A model generated the notes under the pieces. That model did not search any database and was not told the origin of the DNA. It saw nothing but the letters and a program-made list of their open reading frames with translations. From Calliopum simillimum (lineage: Eukaryota > Arthropoda > Insecta > Diptera > Lauxaniidae), in assembly GCA_951812925.1 (NCBI GenBank), contig OX638370.1:29751964-29815963 (forward strand): a DNA stretch of 64,000 nucleotides, in the 5' to 3' direction. Positions 32,100-43,160 of this stretch are shown here, piece by piece (within the stretch, counting starts at the first letter, position 1; each line of letters begins with the position of its first letter). The position numbers were made by a program, and so were the translations under genes.

Positions 32100-32965
32100 A
32101 TAATTCATAGGGGGGCGAAATGTATGACCAGGTTCCATTATTTTTTTTCCCCAAAATTTTTTCAAAGCATACCTACCCACTATTTATCACTCTTTGGGGG
32201 CCACCCCCCTACAAAATCCACATTTTTGAAAATTCGCTGTAAATGCCCCAAGAGAGATGAAATGTATGACCAGAACATATTATTTTTTTATCCCCGAACA
32301 TTTTTATGTAACAGACCTACCCCTTTTCTGTCCCCCTTTTGGGGGTCTCCTAAAAAAAAACTCAAAAAGTTAGGAAAAATTTATAAAAATAGTTCAAACC
32401 ACCCCGGACTGACCCCTAGAGGGTTAAAATATGTAACCAGGTTCTATTATTTTTTCCTCCCCAACATTTTCTCTTGACGCACCTACACCCTATCTGCCAC
32501 CCCCTGCAAAATCCACATTTTTAAAAATTTGCTGCATCTGCCCCGGGATGACCACAATGTAGGTTAAATATCCCATTAGGTCCTATTACTTTTTGTCCCA
32601 ACATTTTTCTTTGGCACAACTACCCCCTAAATGCCACCTTTTTGGGGCCCCCTACAAAAACTCCAAAACAATTAGGAAAAATAATTCTTGGCTTCCCCGG
32701 AGTTTTCCATAGAAGAGTAAAACGTATGACCAGGTTCAATTATTTTTTCCGACACTTCCCCAAGCCCGTCTACCTCCTATATGCCACCCTTCTGGAGGTC
32801 CCCCTAAAAAATCTACATTTTTGAAAATTTGCTGTAACTGTCCCAGAATGACCCCTAGATGGGACAAATGTATCACAAGGTCCTATTGTTTTTGTATCCT
32901 CAATTTTTTCCCCTCACACACCTTCCTCCTATCTGACAGCCTTTTAGGGCTACCCTACAAACACT
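32100..32965. repeat. C-rich minisatellite, about six 150-bp units
   Basis: Phrases recur in order about every 140-165 bp: ATGTATGACCAGGTTC, a T-run, CCCCAACATTTT, CACCTACCCC, TGCCACCCCC, TACAAAATCCACATTTTTG and GAAAATTTGCTGTAA, then CCCCGGGATGACC. ACCAGGTTC or its variants fall near 32128, 32269, 32435, 32577, 32729 and 32876. The plus frames 31923-32477 and 32642-32824 are products of the repeat. Confidence 0.8.
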
Positions 32966-33127
32966 TTAATATGAAAGTTCTCTTATAGAGTGCCACAGTT
33001 TAATTGTTACATATCATCCTCTGGCGTGGTTAAAAACATTCGTTTCATTTCATTTACTTATTACATTTATTTCACAAGTCATCGAAAAGTAATAAGTAAA
33101 TCAATTGAATTAAAAAAGAATTTAGAG

Positions 33128-33516
33128 TTAGATAAGCCTGTTTTGGTTGCTTGTTGGGAATAGTTTCTTATAACTAGCGATGACTAATAGCAAGTCTTGA
33201 AAATCACCTTGATTCCAGCAGAGACCTTCATTGCAATCTTGAGCCATCTTTTGGCCACTTTCAGCCATGTCGTTGACGAAGGGCACCTAGTTCCATTTGA
33301 TGAAGTCGTCCATTCGATTTTTTTCGCTGCTGTGAATGATTACGGTAGAGTCAGCTTAAGGAGAAGATCCTTATTTCTATCATATTTTGCAACCGATGAT
33401 CCATCTTGTTCTTCATGTTCTTCAGAAGCGTCGTAGAGCGTCAGTAGCGTCAAATCCTGGAGAGCAAAGGCTGAATCGCAAATGGTTGCATTACTGTCAA
33501 CTAATTCTCTATCTTA
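33128..33516 (-). pseudogene. Possible broken coding sequence, product not recognised
   Basis: This stretch is more G+C-rich than its surroundings. The minus strand reads DSNATICDSAFALQDLTL and continues through an acidic SEEHEEQDGSS segment to a stop at 33340-33342. A second frame then opens and reads DDFIKWN, a stop, VPFVNDMAESGQKMAQDC and NEGLCWNQGDFQDLLL to a stop at 33128-33130. The residue mix is unlike that of the A/T-driven frames around it, suggesting a decayed gene or a retroposed copy with one frameshift and one nonsense change. I do not recognise the family. The competing plus frame 33197-33436 looks less protein-like. Confidence 0.35.
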
Positions 33517-34232
33517 CTGTAGCACTAACGGCAAAGCACAATGATAGTTGATAACATTTGCAAAATTATGACATATTTTCCCCCACTTTGTAAATCACGG
33601 AAAAATTTTTCAAAGGCTCACATTTACTGTGCACAGCAAAGCACTCAATAGAGTGCTGCCAGATGTTGTAATATTGCTGTGTTATATGTATGTATGTACT
33701 TATGAAAAACAACAACTAAGTACTTAAATCTGTTCGACAACAATTTATGTCTTGATCATTTCACACTTTCTCGAAAAAATACTTACAACGAATAAAATTC
33801 ATTAGAAAATTCAGTATAAATTCAATTTCGATTCAATCGTTGTAGTTGTTTCAATTCAATTCTTCTCTTTTTGATCTTTGTTCTGTGTGTTATTTTAGGC
33901 TGCATCAATGTAAATAAATTAATGCATAATCAAATTGAATAATTAATTCAAAACAATGTTTTTGTTTTTAATATTCAATGTTTTGTTTTAGTGCTTTCGT
34001 TGTCATCTGTCATTTACATATTTACAGGCATAAGTGGCGTGTATACAAATATTTGATGTTGCACAGGAAAGGTGGGACTATCTTCCAAAAATCAATATAA
34101 TTTTTTTTTACATTTTCGAAATATGAATAGGTTACTCGTACATATTTAATATTTAAAACAAAAAGCAATTCCGAACCCTAAGTAATTTCAAAAATGTATT
34201 GAGCTATGGCATTTTGAAATTGATAATTTCGT
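33517..34232. other. A+T-rich stretch, no gene seen
   Basis: No coding, RNA gene or terminal repeat recognised. Confidence 0.5.
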
Positions 34233-34613
34233 CAAGACAAAAATTTGTCCTACCTTTTTTACTAAGTTAGAAATGGAGCACGATTTTGATATATACACCA
34301 TTGGAAAGGTATTTGTGCGTAAATGTGCACAAAGTTGAAATTATTTTAATATTTTGTCATTAAGCCAGGTAAAATTAAATGCCAATTTTACAATATTAAC
34401 AACGATAAGATACGCGATGGTAACGCAGCGCTGAAAAGAGAATACAGCACAAAGAGAAAGACAAATAGCTGACTGACAATGACTTTTTTATTTTCTTTTC
34501 GTTTCACATTTGTCATTGTACCAGGGATGATAAATGAGCTTTTCTATTTTGTACCAAATGGCAAAAAAGTACCAAAACTGTCCAAAAAGTACCAAAATTA
34601 TTTAATTCATTTT
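34233..34613 (+). repeat. Dispersed 0.3-0.4-kb repeat, copy 1 of 4
   Basis: It starts CAAGACAAAAATTTGTCC, then TTAGAAATGGAGCACGA, TTTCGTTTCACATTTGTC and ATTGTACCAGGGATGATAAA, and ends in a run of AAAAAGTACCAAAA words. The other copies are at 44461-44756, 45028-45360 and 45442-45848, all in the same orientation. Non-coding; class unknown. Confidence 0.8.
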
Positions 34614-34799
34614 GTATATATAAAATTTTAAAGTAAAAAATCAAAAAATCAGGAAAAATTAATTTTATTAGTAATCCTAGTTAAGTAATCAACTTAAAAT
34701 TGATTGTTAAATTTTCAAAACATGTCTGAGCTCTGAATCCAACTATAATATGAAATTTGATAAAATATACTCTTTCTCTTATTTTAAGTTCTGGGGCTA

Positions 34800-35040
34800 T
34801 CCATAAAACTCATTACGCTAAAATTCATGGAATCTCCGATACATGATGAATAAAATTGATTTCTGTTTTCAAGAAAAATTTATTTGATGATATGGAATTG
34901 TTAAAGCTAAGTTGAAAAAATGATATCGACCAAATAACCGATCATTATGGCACATAATTTATATGACATTACTTTTGTCGCGTTTTGGAGTTGCACCATT
35001 GTCATTTTGAACGGCTCATATAATCCTTTCATATCATGTT
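34800..35040. repeat. Dispersed repeat related to 26338-26610 and 60380-60590
   Basis: It shares AACCGATCATTATGG, CACATAATTTATATGACATT and ACTTTTG with 60500-60548, and CGGCTCATAT with 26590. No coding. Confidence 0.6.
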
Positions 35041-35960
35041 ATTAAAATTTTTCATTATATCCACCATTGTAAACTTACACTTTTAATAATAAACAATATT
35101 CAAATTTCATTTGTTTGTTTGTAAACAATAACAATAACAATTAGCTTTGACAGTTGATGCGTCACTTACTTAATTGTCAAATAGAATTGTCAATTATACC
35201 TCCACATAGTTAATGCAGTCATGTGCAGGCTCTTCAAATGGTTGGCTAAGTAATGTTGCCCATATATAGGGGTCGTTGGAAATAAGTTGCTATTAGCTGG
35301 CTGCTTCAAGGCACTTGCTTGTGCTTTTTAATATTAATGATACGTTTCTATTAATTCCAAATAAATATCAAAAAGGAGGGGGAACTCTTTTTTTCTATTA
35401 TCTATGCATATTCATAGAGACAGTCACTATTGAAATGGAATTTTTTTTTTTTTTTTGTACCAAATATTGTAATATTTTGTAAACATACAAATACATACAT
35501 ATGTATGTAAATATATCGATGTATACTCGAAAGTACTTTAGTAAATGAAATTGTTTTTATTTCTATTGTAAGGTTTCATTCAAAGTGTTGTCAAAAGTTT
35601 GCATATTTTTATATTTATTTTTTATGTTTATGTAATTGAATTCAAGGTTATATTTTCTTCTGGAAAATTTAATGCTTTTGATGGTTTCTATCGACAGCTT
35701 AAGTAAAAAATGCCATTATGTAGAAAGTAGGATGAAAAAGTTGAAAAGATTTATACTAAGTACATATGTATATCCTGAAATAGTCGGAAAATTTTGGAAA
35801 AGTCTATGAAAAGTAAAAAAATTTATGAAGCCAGGAATAGAGCTTAATTGTGGCGAAGTCAAAAAATGTTGAAATGTCAATATATGTTGACGGCAAAACA
35901 ACTTTAATACAGTTAGAATTTCTTGATAAAGTCGAAAAACAATGAAAAATGCTAAGAAAA
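35041..35960. other. A+T-rich stretch, no gene seen
   Basis: No coding. Degenerate TGAAAA / TCGGAAAATTTTGGAAAA words occur from 35700. A run of about 20 T occurs near 35440. Confidence 0.5.
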
Positions 35961-36330
35961 CTTTTTATACCTTGCACAGAGGTTATATTCACTTTGTCCT
36001 TACGTTTGTAACGCAGAGAAGAAGGCGTGGCAGTTATGAAAGATAAATATATTCTTCATCAGCGTCACCTCCTAAGCCGATATAGCTATGTCCGTCTGAC
36101 TGGTTGGCTCACTGTCTGCCTGTGGAAATATTTTTCACCGGAAAACTAAGCAAGATAATTCAATGAAATTTAGTACACTACCACCGTTGTAAAAGTTAGC
36201 TCGTAGGATTGAAAATAAGCGAAATCGGTCAACGAACACGCCTACAGCACATACAAAAAATATTTTCAAAATGGAATTTTTTTTTTTTATTCATGGTAAT
36301 GCAACTAAAATAGACATAAATACTAGGAAT
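35961..36330 (+). mobile_element. DINE-1 fragment D (5' part)
   Basis: The 5' half of a DINE-1 copy: TTTTTATACCTTGCACAGAGG, GTAACGCAGAGAAGAAGG, ATATTCTTCATCAGCGTCAC, a degenerate GTCTGACTGGTTGG microsatellite, and the GAAATCGGTCAACGAACACG block. The tandem-monomer core and 3' hairpin are missing. It is more diverged than copies A-C. Confidence 0.8.
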
Positions 36331-36425
36331 GGTAAGTGCTCTATATTCCAGAAAATTGCGACATTCGTTATTAGTTCAAAAGCTATTAAAAGTACAATTC
36401 TTTTTTCAGTTAGTACTGAAAACAA

Positions 36426-36650
36426 GGTTTCTTACGAAAAAAGTGCTTGAAGCATAAATTGCTTAGAGCCGTCTAAGAAATACGTGTGAATTTTTTCAGA
36501 ATTTTCTGAGATATTTTATAATTTTTCAAAAATTGAAAATTCAAAAAAAAAAAAAAATACGTTCCAAAAAGTTCTAAAAAAGCTCATACGTATTTCTTAG
36601 ATGATTCTAAGCATTTTATGCCTTATGCACTTTTTCGTAAGATGCCTTAT
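36426..36650. repeat. Foldback repeat with CTTACGAAAAA arms
   Basis: The left arm TTTCTTACGAAAAAAGTGC and GTCTAAGAAATACGTGTGA inverts to TACGTATTTCTTAGATGA and GCACTTTTTCGTAAGATGCC, with an A-run in the centre. A related, more decayed copy is at 8756-8943. Confidence 0.7.
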
Positions 36651-36749
36651 TTTCCTTTACTACTGAAAATATATTATATATTCATAACATTTGAACCAAT
36701 ATCGATTATCCCCATTTTTTATGGGATATAGTTCCCAGATATGCAGAGA

Positions 36750-36870
36750 GTGCCCACCTCTGTACATATTTTTATAATTTTCTCAGAGGCGGAAAAGTTG
36801 CTTAAATTTTTTGTTTATTTGAAAAAGGCATTTTTAATAATGAATGAAAAATTTTGGTCAAAAAAAATAT
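36750..36870 (+). repeat. Dispersed repeat, partner of 29500-29715
   Basis: Contains GAGAGTGCCCACCTC, TTATAATTTTCTCAGAGGCG and GAAAAGTTGCTT, matching the minus strand of 29640-29715. Confidence 0.6.
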
Positions 36871-36904
36871 ACTGTTTTATTCCCTCTAATCCTTCGAAAA
36901 AATC

Positions 36905-37212
36905 ATTTTTCTTATAGTCCTTAGTATTTGTGTGAAATTAAGTTGGATTATCTCAAAAAACTCTTACAGTGTAGCATTTTGAAAGTTTTGCTTATATGGG
37001 ATGTGCCACGCCCTCTTATCCGATTTAACCCAGTTTTTACTCAGAGCTTGAATTTATAGTTTTTAGTGTTTGGGTAAAATTTTGTTCGATTATCTTGAAA
37101 AACGCTTTCAGTAAAGCGTTTTGAAGCTTTTGCTTGTATGGGAGATGCCACGCCCTCTTGTTCGAATTCGCCCAGTTTTTGCTCAGATCTTGCAATTATA
37201 ATTCGTAGCACT
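36905..37212 (-). mobile_element. DINE-1 fragment E (tandem-monomer part)
   Basis: Two and a half monomers of the DINE-1 core in reverse orientation: TGGGATGTGCCACGCCCTC near 36997, GGGAGATGCCACGCCCTC near 37140, each with AAGCGTTTTGAAGC-type words. It is cut at AATTCGTAGCACTTA, where a Tc1 element begins. Confidence 0.85.
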
Positions 37213-37214
37213 TA

Positions 37215-38151
37215 CAGTGTCGGCCAAAACCTAAGCACCCCCTAAAAAATTTTTTTCTTATGTCAAATTTTTTTTGAGAAAACGACGTTATTGAGTTAGT
37301 TTGTGTGTTTATTTTATTTATTTATACGTTTATTATTGACAAACAAGGACTTAAAAAATTCAGGGTCTTATAAATTAAGAGTTAACATTTAATAAACATT
37401 AAAATTTAGAAACTTCATCGGACAAAACTAAAGCACCCCCTTCTTAACATTTGATAAAAACTTTAAAAATTAATATTTAGTTAAAAACCCTTTACACTGG
37501 GTAACATTAGCACATCTTTAAAGCATAGAGAACATTATATTATTAATGATATCCTTCGATATCCCTTCCTTAGGCTACTTTCAAAGCTTCAAAGAGATTT
37601 TTCTTGGTTTTGCAATTTTCCTTGTAGATTTACGTGTAAACGATCTCCCAGAGGTTCTCAATGGGATTCAAATCTGGGGACTGGCCTGGCCAACCAAGGA
37701 CTTGCATCCCATTGCTATGAAACCAGGCTTTACAAACTTAAGCGGTATGTGTTTGGATCGTTGTCCTGTTGGAACCTCCATTTAAGTGGCATCTCTTGAT
37801 CCGCATTAAGCAGCATCACATCATTTGGTATGTCAAAGTGCATAAAACAATCCATAATTCCTTTAGTCTAGTGAATTAACCCACTCCCTTGACCAGAGAA
37901 AAAACCACAGACCATTGAACTCCATCCTCCGAGCTTAACAGAGGCTTTGCAAAACTTTGGTTTCAATCTTTTTCCTTTTGGTCTGTGTACTCGCCTTAAT
38001 TCATCCGAACCTTTGATATCATGCTACGAATCCAAGTCCTAAGAATCCAAGTACTACGAATTCAAGTATACTATGAAAGATTTGGATGGAATAAGGCGAG
38101 TAAGCAGACCAAAAGGAAAAAGATTGAAACCAAAGTTTTGCAAAGCCTCTG
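37215..38151 (-). mobile_element. Tc1-type element remnant inserted in DINE-1
   Basis: It begins CAGTGTCGGCCAAAACC just after TA (37213-37214) within DINE-1 fragment E. The TIR words GCCAAAACCTAAGCACCCCC are repeated at 37421-37441 as GACAAAACTAAAGCACCCCC, the direct-repeat-in-TIR layout of many Tc1 elements. The minus strand encodes a decayed transposase. The far end is rearranged: 37940-38012 is present again inverted at 38079-38151, and no matching right TIR was found. Confidence 0.85.
37556..38000 (-). pseudogene. Tc1 transposase remnant (DD34E)
   Basis: Reading the minus strand across frames: KASVKLGGWSSMVCGFFSG, IMDCFMHFDIP, EMPLKWRFQQDNDP (second catalytic Asp in QQDND), then [18 protein letters not shown] (final catalytic Glu in PIENLW). 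The order and spacing match Tc1-family transposases, and at least one frameshift lies between the second Asp and the Glu. The N-terminal DNA-binding part is missing. The plus frame 37546-37785 is its shadow. Confidence 0.9.
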
Positions 38152-38169
38152 ATAGTCCAGTGGATAAAA

Positions 38170-38900
38170 TTTGATTTTTTTGGAGTTCATCAACAATTCT
38201 CTATGCATCTTAAGGTTTTCAAAATATTTCGTTTTTAACAAAATTGTTTGACATTTTCGAATTATTTCGATATTTTCATCGTTTTCGATTTTTACAGAGC
38301 TTTGTCAAGGTTTTTGGTTTTTTTTTTTGTCAACATTTTTAAATTTATCATCATTTTGCGAACCTTTTACAATAGTTTTCTTTTTATAAATATAATTCAA
38401 GTTTCTCAGTATTTTTTGACTCCTTGAATAAATGTCGTCTATTTCAAGTACGATTGAGCTTTTTGTCATCATCATTCTCCCTTAATAACAAATATTGACT
38501 TAATCATAACTTTTTGACTTTATCAATAAATTTTTATTTTCATCATTTTCTGGCATTACACGAGTATATATAAATATTCCAGGCTTATCAACATTTTTTG
38601 AATCTCTTTATAAATAGTTTGGATATTTTCTATTTATGTGCATATTTACAATATTTTAGGACTTAACCAACATTCCTCGACATATCTCGACTTTCTTTAA
38701 TTTATTTTTTGGGCCTTATGATATTTTTTTTTTAGTTTTTAACCATTTCTCGACTTAATATTCAACTTTTATCGAAATTCTTGTTTACCTAAGTCAACTC
38801 TTTTTGATACTTTTCGGAACTACTTATGTGGTAAAGGTTTTTTTTTTAATTTTTGCTTTTCAATCTATTCGATAACTTTCAGTTCAACTTGATAGTTCTT
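38170..38900. repeat. Degenerate TTTTCGA-word region (T-rich)
   Basis: Phrases such as ACATTTTCGAATTATTTCG, ATATTTTCATCGTTTTCG, GTCAACATTTTTAAATTT and CATTTCTCGACTTAATATTC recur every 20-40 bp. It is the inverse style of 28980-29330. No coding. Confidence 0.45.
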
Positions 38901-40430
38901 AACGCTACTTGACGAATTTCTTTGTAAACATAATGAAACATGCGTCATTAAGTTCACATATGACAAAAAAAAAAAAAATTTCAAAATATTCAACTTTTAG
39001 AATACATATATTTCGGCTGAATTCGCGGTTGCGAGGGTTGTTATTCTGGTATATCCATAAAAAAATTTAAATGTGATAAAAATTAACAATCACACTCTAA
39101 GTATCACACACTAACCTACATATTTTCAAACAACAAATAAAATTATTTTAGTTTTAGTTTTTTTCTTTTCCCTTAATTTCATTCAATTCACTGATTTTAT
39201 TAACTTTTCGTTAAATTTTCGTAATTATTGTAAAAAAAAAATATTTCCATTTTGTTTGTTTACTTAACGCCATTTCCGCTTGCATACATTGTATGTTACG
39301 AGTTTATGTATCTACGTAATTAAATAAAAGTTTTATTTTCGTTCCGTTTTGATATGGTTTATCAATTGAAATGTATCGCATAAATGTAATTTAATTTAAC
39401 TTGAAAAAAAAAAAATTATAAATTCATTCGAGTGCAAGCTTCAATAAACAAAATGTAATGCAATATGAACTACATATGTACAATTTAATCGCTTGTGAGT
39501 ATGTTTTCCTTCTTTTTTTTTTTTAATAATAACAAAAAATTACAAATACACGCACTAGAAATTTCATACAATATAACAATTTTGAAAGAATTAAATAATT
39601 ATCCAGTGCAACGGAAAAAAATTTTAAAATTCTTACAATTATTGTGTTGATGTTAGCGGAAAAACGCATATCCGCTAAAAAGTAATGCAATTATATTAAA
39701 AATTTACAGTGATTTCTCATATGGAAGCGGAAAGTATTTGCTTTGAGAAGAATTAAAGTAGCAAAGACACAAACCGAATTTATATGGATAATTCAGAAAT
39801 AATTAAATTTGTTGGGCAACAATAAATACGTAAATTTTTGTCGTTTTGTGTACGAAACTATGATATAGGTTTGTTCAAAAAACAAGCTACACAAAATACT
39901 TAAAAATCTTTGTTGGACTTAATAATTTAGAATAAATTTAGCTCTGCAGTACCTCCTATGTTCTTATTAAATCATACTGAAGACTGCTCCATGGCCTTTT
40001 ACAAGTTCATACGATTATTTTCATACTACCTATTGGTTCTTTTCTCTAGTGTATGTACCTTCCAACTATTACCAGTATCTTTACAAAAATGTTGTGGAAA
40101 AATTTTCAATTTTGCTGTACACTTTCCATCTATTTCAGGGTCACATAACGCGCACCTTCCAACGACATTTTATATAACTTATGTATATAGTTTTTGAGAT
40201 ACAGCACATCACCGATATGGGAGGTACCATGCCCACTAATGATATTTCGCCCACTTTTAACCCAGACGTGCTTTATGTAAAGTAGACCCTCTGTATGGAA
40301 TTTGAATTGCTTCATTAATTCTCTGATTATAACGTATAAAAGATTTATAAGCAGTGCCACGCCCATATGCGAGCCTATATAATTTTTGAAATACAACATG
40401 TTAATGCTGATCTTTAGAGAAATGTATACA
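38901..40430. other. A+T-rich stretch; possible distant DINE-1-like monomers
   Basis: No gene seen. At 40195-40395 the words ATGGGAGGTACCATGCCC and GCAGTGCCACGCCCATAT resemble the GGGAGGTGCCACGCCC block of the DINE-1 core, suggesting remnants of a related Helentron family. A small hairpin (GCGGAAAAACGCATATCCGC) is at 39656-39675. Confidence 0.4.
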
Positions 40431-41272
40431 CAGGGTTACTGCATAAGGTTATGAAGCTTCTGGGAGCTAATAGAGGAGGCCTAGACTAATAAAAAATTGC
40501 ACCTGTAGGGGGGTCTAAAATGTATGCTTGAGGAGTTATATAGTTAAAGCTGATTTTCAGACTTGTTTCAGAAAAAAAATTTTCTTGGATCACCCTAACG
40601 TTTTAGAGAAAACATTTCGTTGGTGAAGTGCTAGCAAGTTGTAAGGGCTTTTAGACATTGTAAATGGTTTTTAGGGTTTAAAAGGATTTCGCAAATTTCT
40701 GGATCTTTAAAGTTGATATATGAATTTTTTCCCATTTTAGTATGAAAAGGATGCTATTAACATATCCTTTTATAATTGTTTTTGAAGTTCTCATTAAATT
40801 TTCTTTAAGTTGGTAGTGCATTTGTCATACCAATTTTTTAATTTGAGTTGGGAAAAAATACTTTTCTATGTAACACACGGGCTACTCGCATGCATAAGAT
40901 GTGCTGCCCTTTATCTAGCGGACCCTTCAAACGAATTGTTCTTGAAAAGTATTTTTTCTGACCTAAAATTAAAAAATTGATATAATAAATGTACTATCGA
41001 ATTAAAGAAAATTGAACGAAGTTTTCAAAACAAATTCTAAAAAGGCATATTAATAGGACCTTTTTCATACTAAAATGGCTGCCAAAGTAAAAAAATGGGG
41101 AAATAAAATTAAAATATTAACTTTAAAGATCTAGAACTTTGTGAAATCCTTTTAAACCCTATAAGCCATATGGACTATCTAATAGATCTTACAATTAACT
41201 AAAACTTCGGCATCGAAATATTTTCTCTAAAACGTTAGGATGATCCAAGAAAATATTTTTTTCCTGAAACAA
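40431..41272. mobile_element. Foldback element, CAGGGT family, copy 1
   Basis: The left arm starts CAGGGTTACTGCATAAGG and includes TCTTGGATCACCCTAACG, AGGATTTCGCAAATTTCTGG and TAGTATGAAAAGGATGC. The right arm is its inverse (CATACTAAAATGGCTGCC, GAACTTTGTGAAATCC, AACGTTAGGATGATCCAAG). Arms are about 320-400 bp around a short loop near 40880-40950. The right-hand terminal 130 bp is missing. Copies at 42325-43160 and 52044-52481 supply the missing end. Confidence 0.85.
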
Positions 41273-42324
41273 TAAAATTTAGACAATATTCTCTTAGTAC
41301 ACTTTTGAAAAGTGCTCGATCTATCGAAAAACTTGGTACATAAAGAATGTCACTCCTTTTCTTATGAAAATTTAAAGTTTTGCGAATATTTCTTATAAAT
41401 ATTTTTCATGAACTTATGAAGAATGATGCAAATGTTCTCTATATTCCAAAGAAAATTAGTGTAAATTCCTCTAATCTGCAATGTGTGTGACATTTACATG
41501 AAATCACCCATATGTTATTGATTTCAAACAAAAATTTTAATTATATTTCTGTTATTTGGGGCAAACACTTTTGTGAGTACAAAAGTATTGACATTTTAAT
41601 GTGGATTTTACTTTGAAAAATTCATTAGATGCTGCAAAGTGAATTGCACCCCCCACTGACACTTGTGTCAATTTTCAGTGCTACAAAAATTCTTCTACAC
41701 AAAACAAATATTTATACACCCTCACTGCAAAATCAGCTGTTTAAATAATTGTTTTTGCGTCATTAAGATAAAAATTTTAAAAAAATTGTCTACGGAATAT
41801 GTCTATGGGGGAAAACCACATGACAAAGTCTGGGAAAATTGTGTAACGTAGTCAAATATTTGAAACTTGAAATATTTATATCTCTTGTGATTTATTACAT
41901 CAGATAGTATTTTTTTTTTTTAATTCTTATTAGAATTTAAAAGTACGTATGTGATTGTTTATATTTGTGATAAAGAATGTTGAAACTTTAAGTTTAAATC
42001 AAATTAAAGTGCCAACTATTACGAAATCTTCGAAATGTCAAACAGTCAATGATTATATAATCATTTATCATTATAATCAATTCAACAGAATCATTTTATA
42101 GTTTGTAGATTCAGAGGACCTTACCTGAAACAAAGAAAATATTGATTAAAGAATAAAATTGGTAATTTAATCTTTTTCGATCTTTTTTTGACATTTCAAC
42201 TTATCAACATATGTATTTTGATTTTTCAAAAATAAATTTTAAAGTCATTTCGCATTTGAGGAATTCGAAAATATCGAGAAATGGCGCTAATAATATCAAA
42301 GATATAAAAAAAAATATCACAAAA
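41273..42324. other. A+T-rich stretch, no gene seen
   Basis: Frames at 41663-41851 and 42211-42429 have no motif; the latter runs into the next foldback copy. No RNA gene seen. Confidence 0.5.
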
Positions 42325-43160
42325 AAAAAAATTTTGGGTCACACTAGCGTTTTGGAGAAACATTTTTATAAGAAACTTTTAGCTAATTGTATGAACTTTT
42401 TAACAGTGTATTTGGTTTATAGAGATTAAAAGAATTTTGCAAAGTCCTGGACCTTTAAAGATTGCATTTTAATTTTTTTTTTTCCTTTTTTTTTACTTTG
42501 GCGGCCATCTTAGTACGAAAAAGGTCCTATTAACATATACAATTTTTTTTTAAATCTCCGTTAAATTTCCTTTAATTCAGTAGTACATTTATTATACCAA
42601 AATTTTTAGTTGAGGTCAGAAAAAAATTATTTTCAAGAATAATCCGTCTGAAGGCTCCAGTAGATAAAGAGCAGTGCGTGCAGCGCATCGTATGAGATTA
42701 ACCCGTGTGTTACATAGAAAAATATTTTTTTCCGCCCTCAAATTAAAAAGCTGGTATGACAAATGTGCTACCAAATTAAAGGAAATTTTGTGATAATTCA
42801 AAAAAAAAAACTATAAAGGGGTATGTTAATGGGATCTTTTTCGTACTAAAATGGCCGCCAAAGTCAAAAAAAATTAAAATATCAACTATAAAGGACCAAA
42901 ACTTTTTTAATCCCTATAAACCAAATACACTTTTAGAAAGCTCCTACAATTAGCTAAAAGTTTCTGATAAAAAAATTTTCTCCAAAACGCGAGGGTGACC
43001 CAAGAAAATTTTTTTTTTCTAAAACAGGTCAGAAAATCTGTTTTAACCCTATAACTCCTCAGGGGTATATTTTAGATCCCCCCTTAAGTGCAATTTTTTG
43101 TTAGCCTATGCCTCCTCTATCACCTCGCAGAAGCTTCCTAACCTTGTGCGATACACCCGG
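42325..43160. mobile_element. Foldback element, CAGGGT family, copy 2
   Basis: The left arm (TTGGGTCACACTAGCG, TTGGCGGCCATCTTAGTACG) inverts to the right arm (CGTACTAAAATGGCCGCC, AACGCGAGGGTGACCCAAG). The right arm is complete, continuing ATAACTCCTCAGGGGTA, GCCTCCTCTATCACCTC and AACCTTGTGCGATACACCCGG before TATATA. The left terminal part is missing. The end sequence with adjoining TA would fit a TA-target element. Confidence 0.85.

Noticed and set aside
31923..32477. 184-codon plus frame
   Set aside because: It follows the C-rich minisatellite; repeated phrases in the protein mirror the 150-bp DNA repeat. No domain or codon-use support.
35961..37212. Fragments D and E as one DINE-1 copy
   Set aside because: They lie in opposite orientations with a foldback and other repeats between them, so they are treated as separate fragments.
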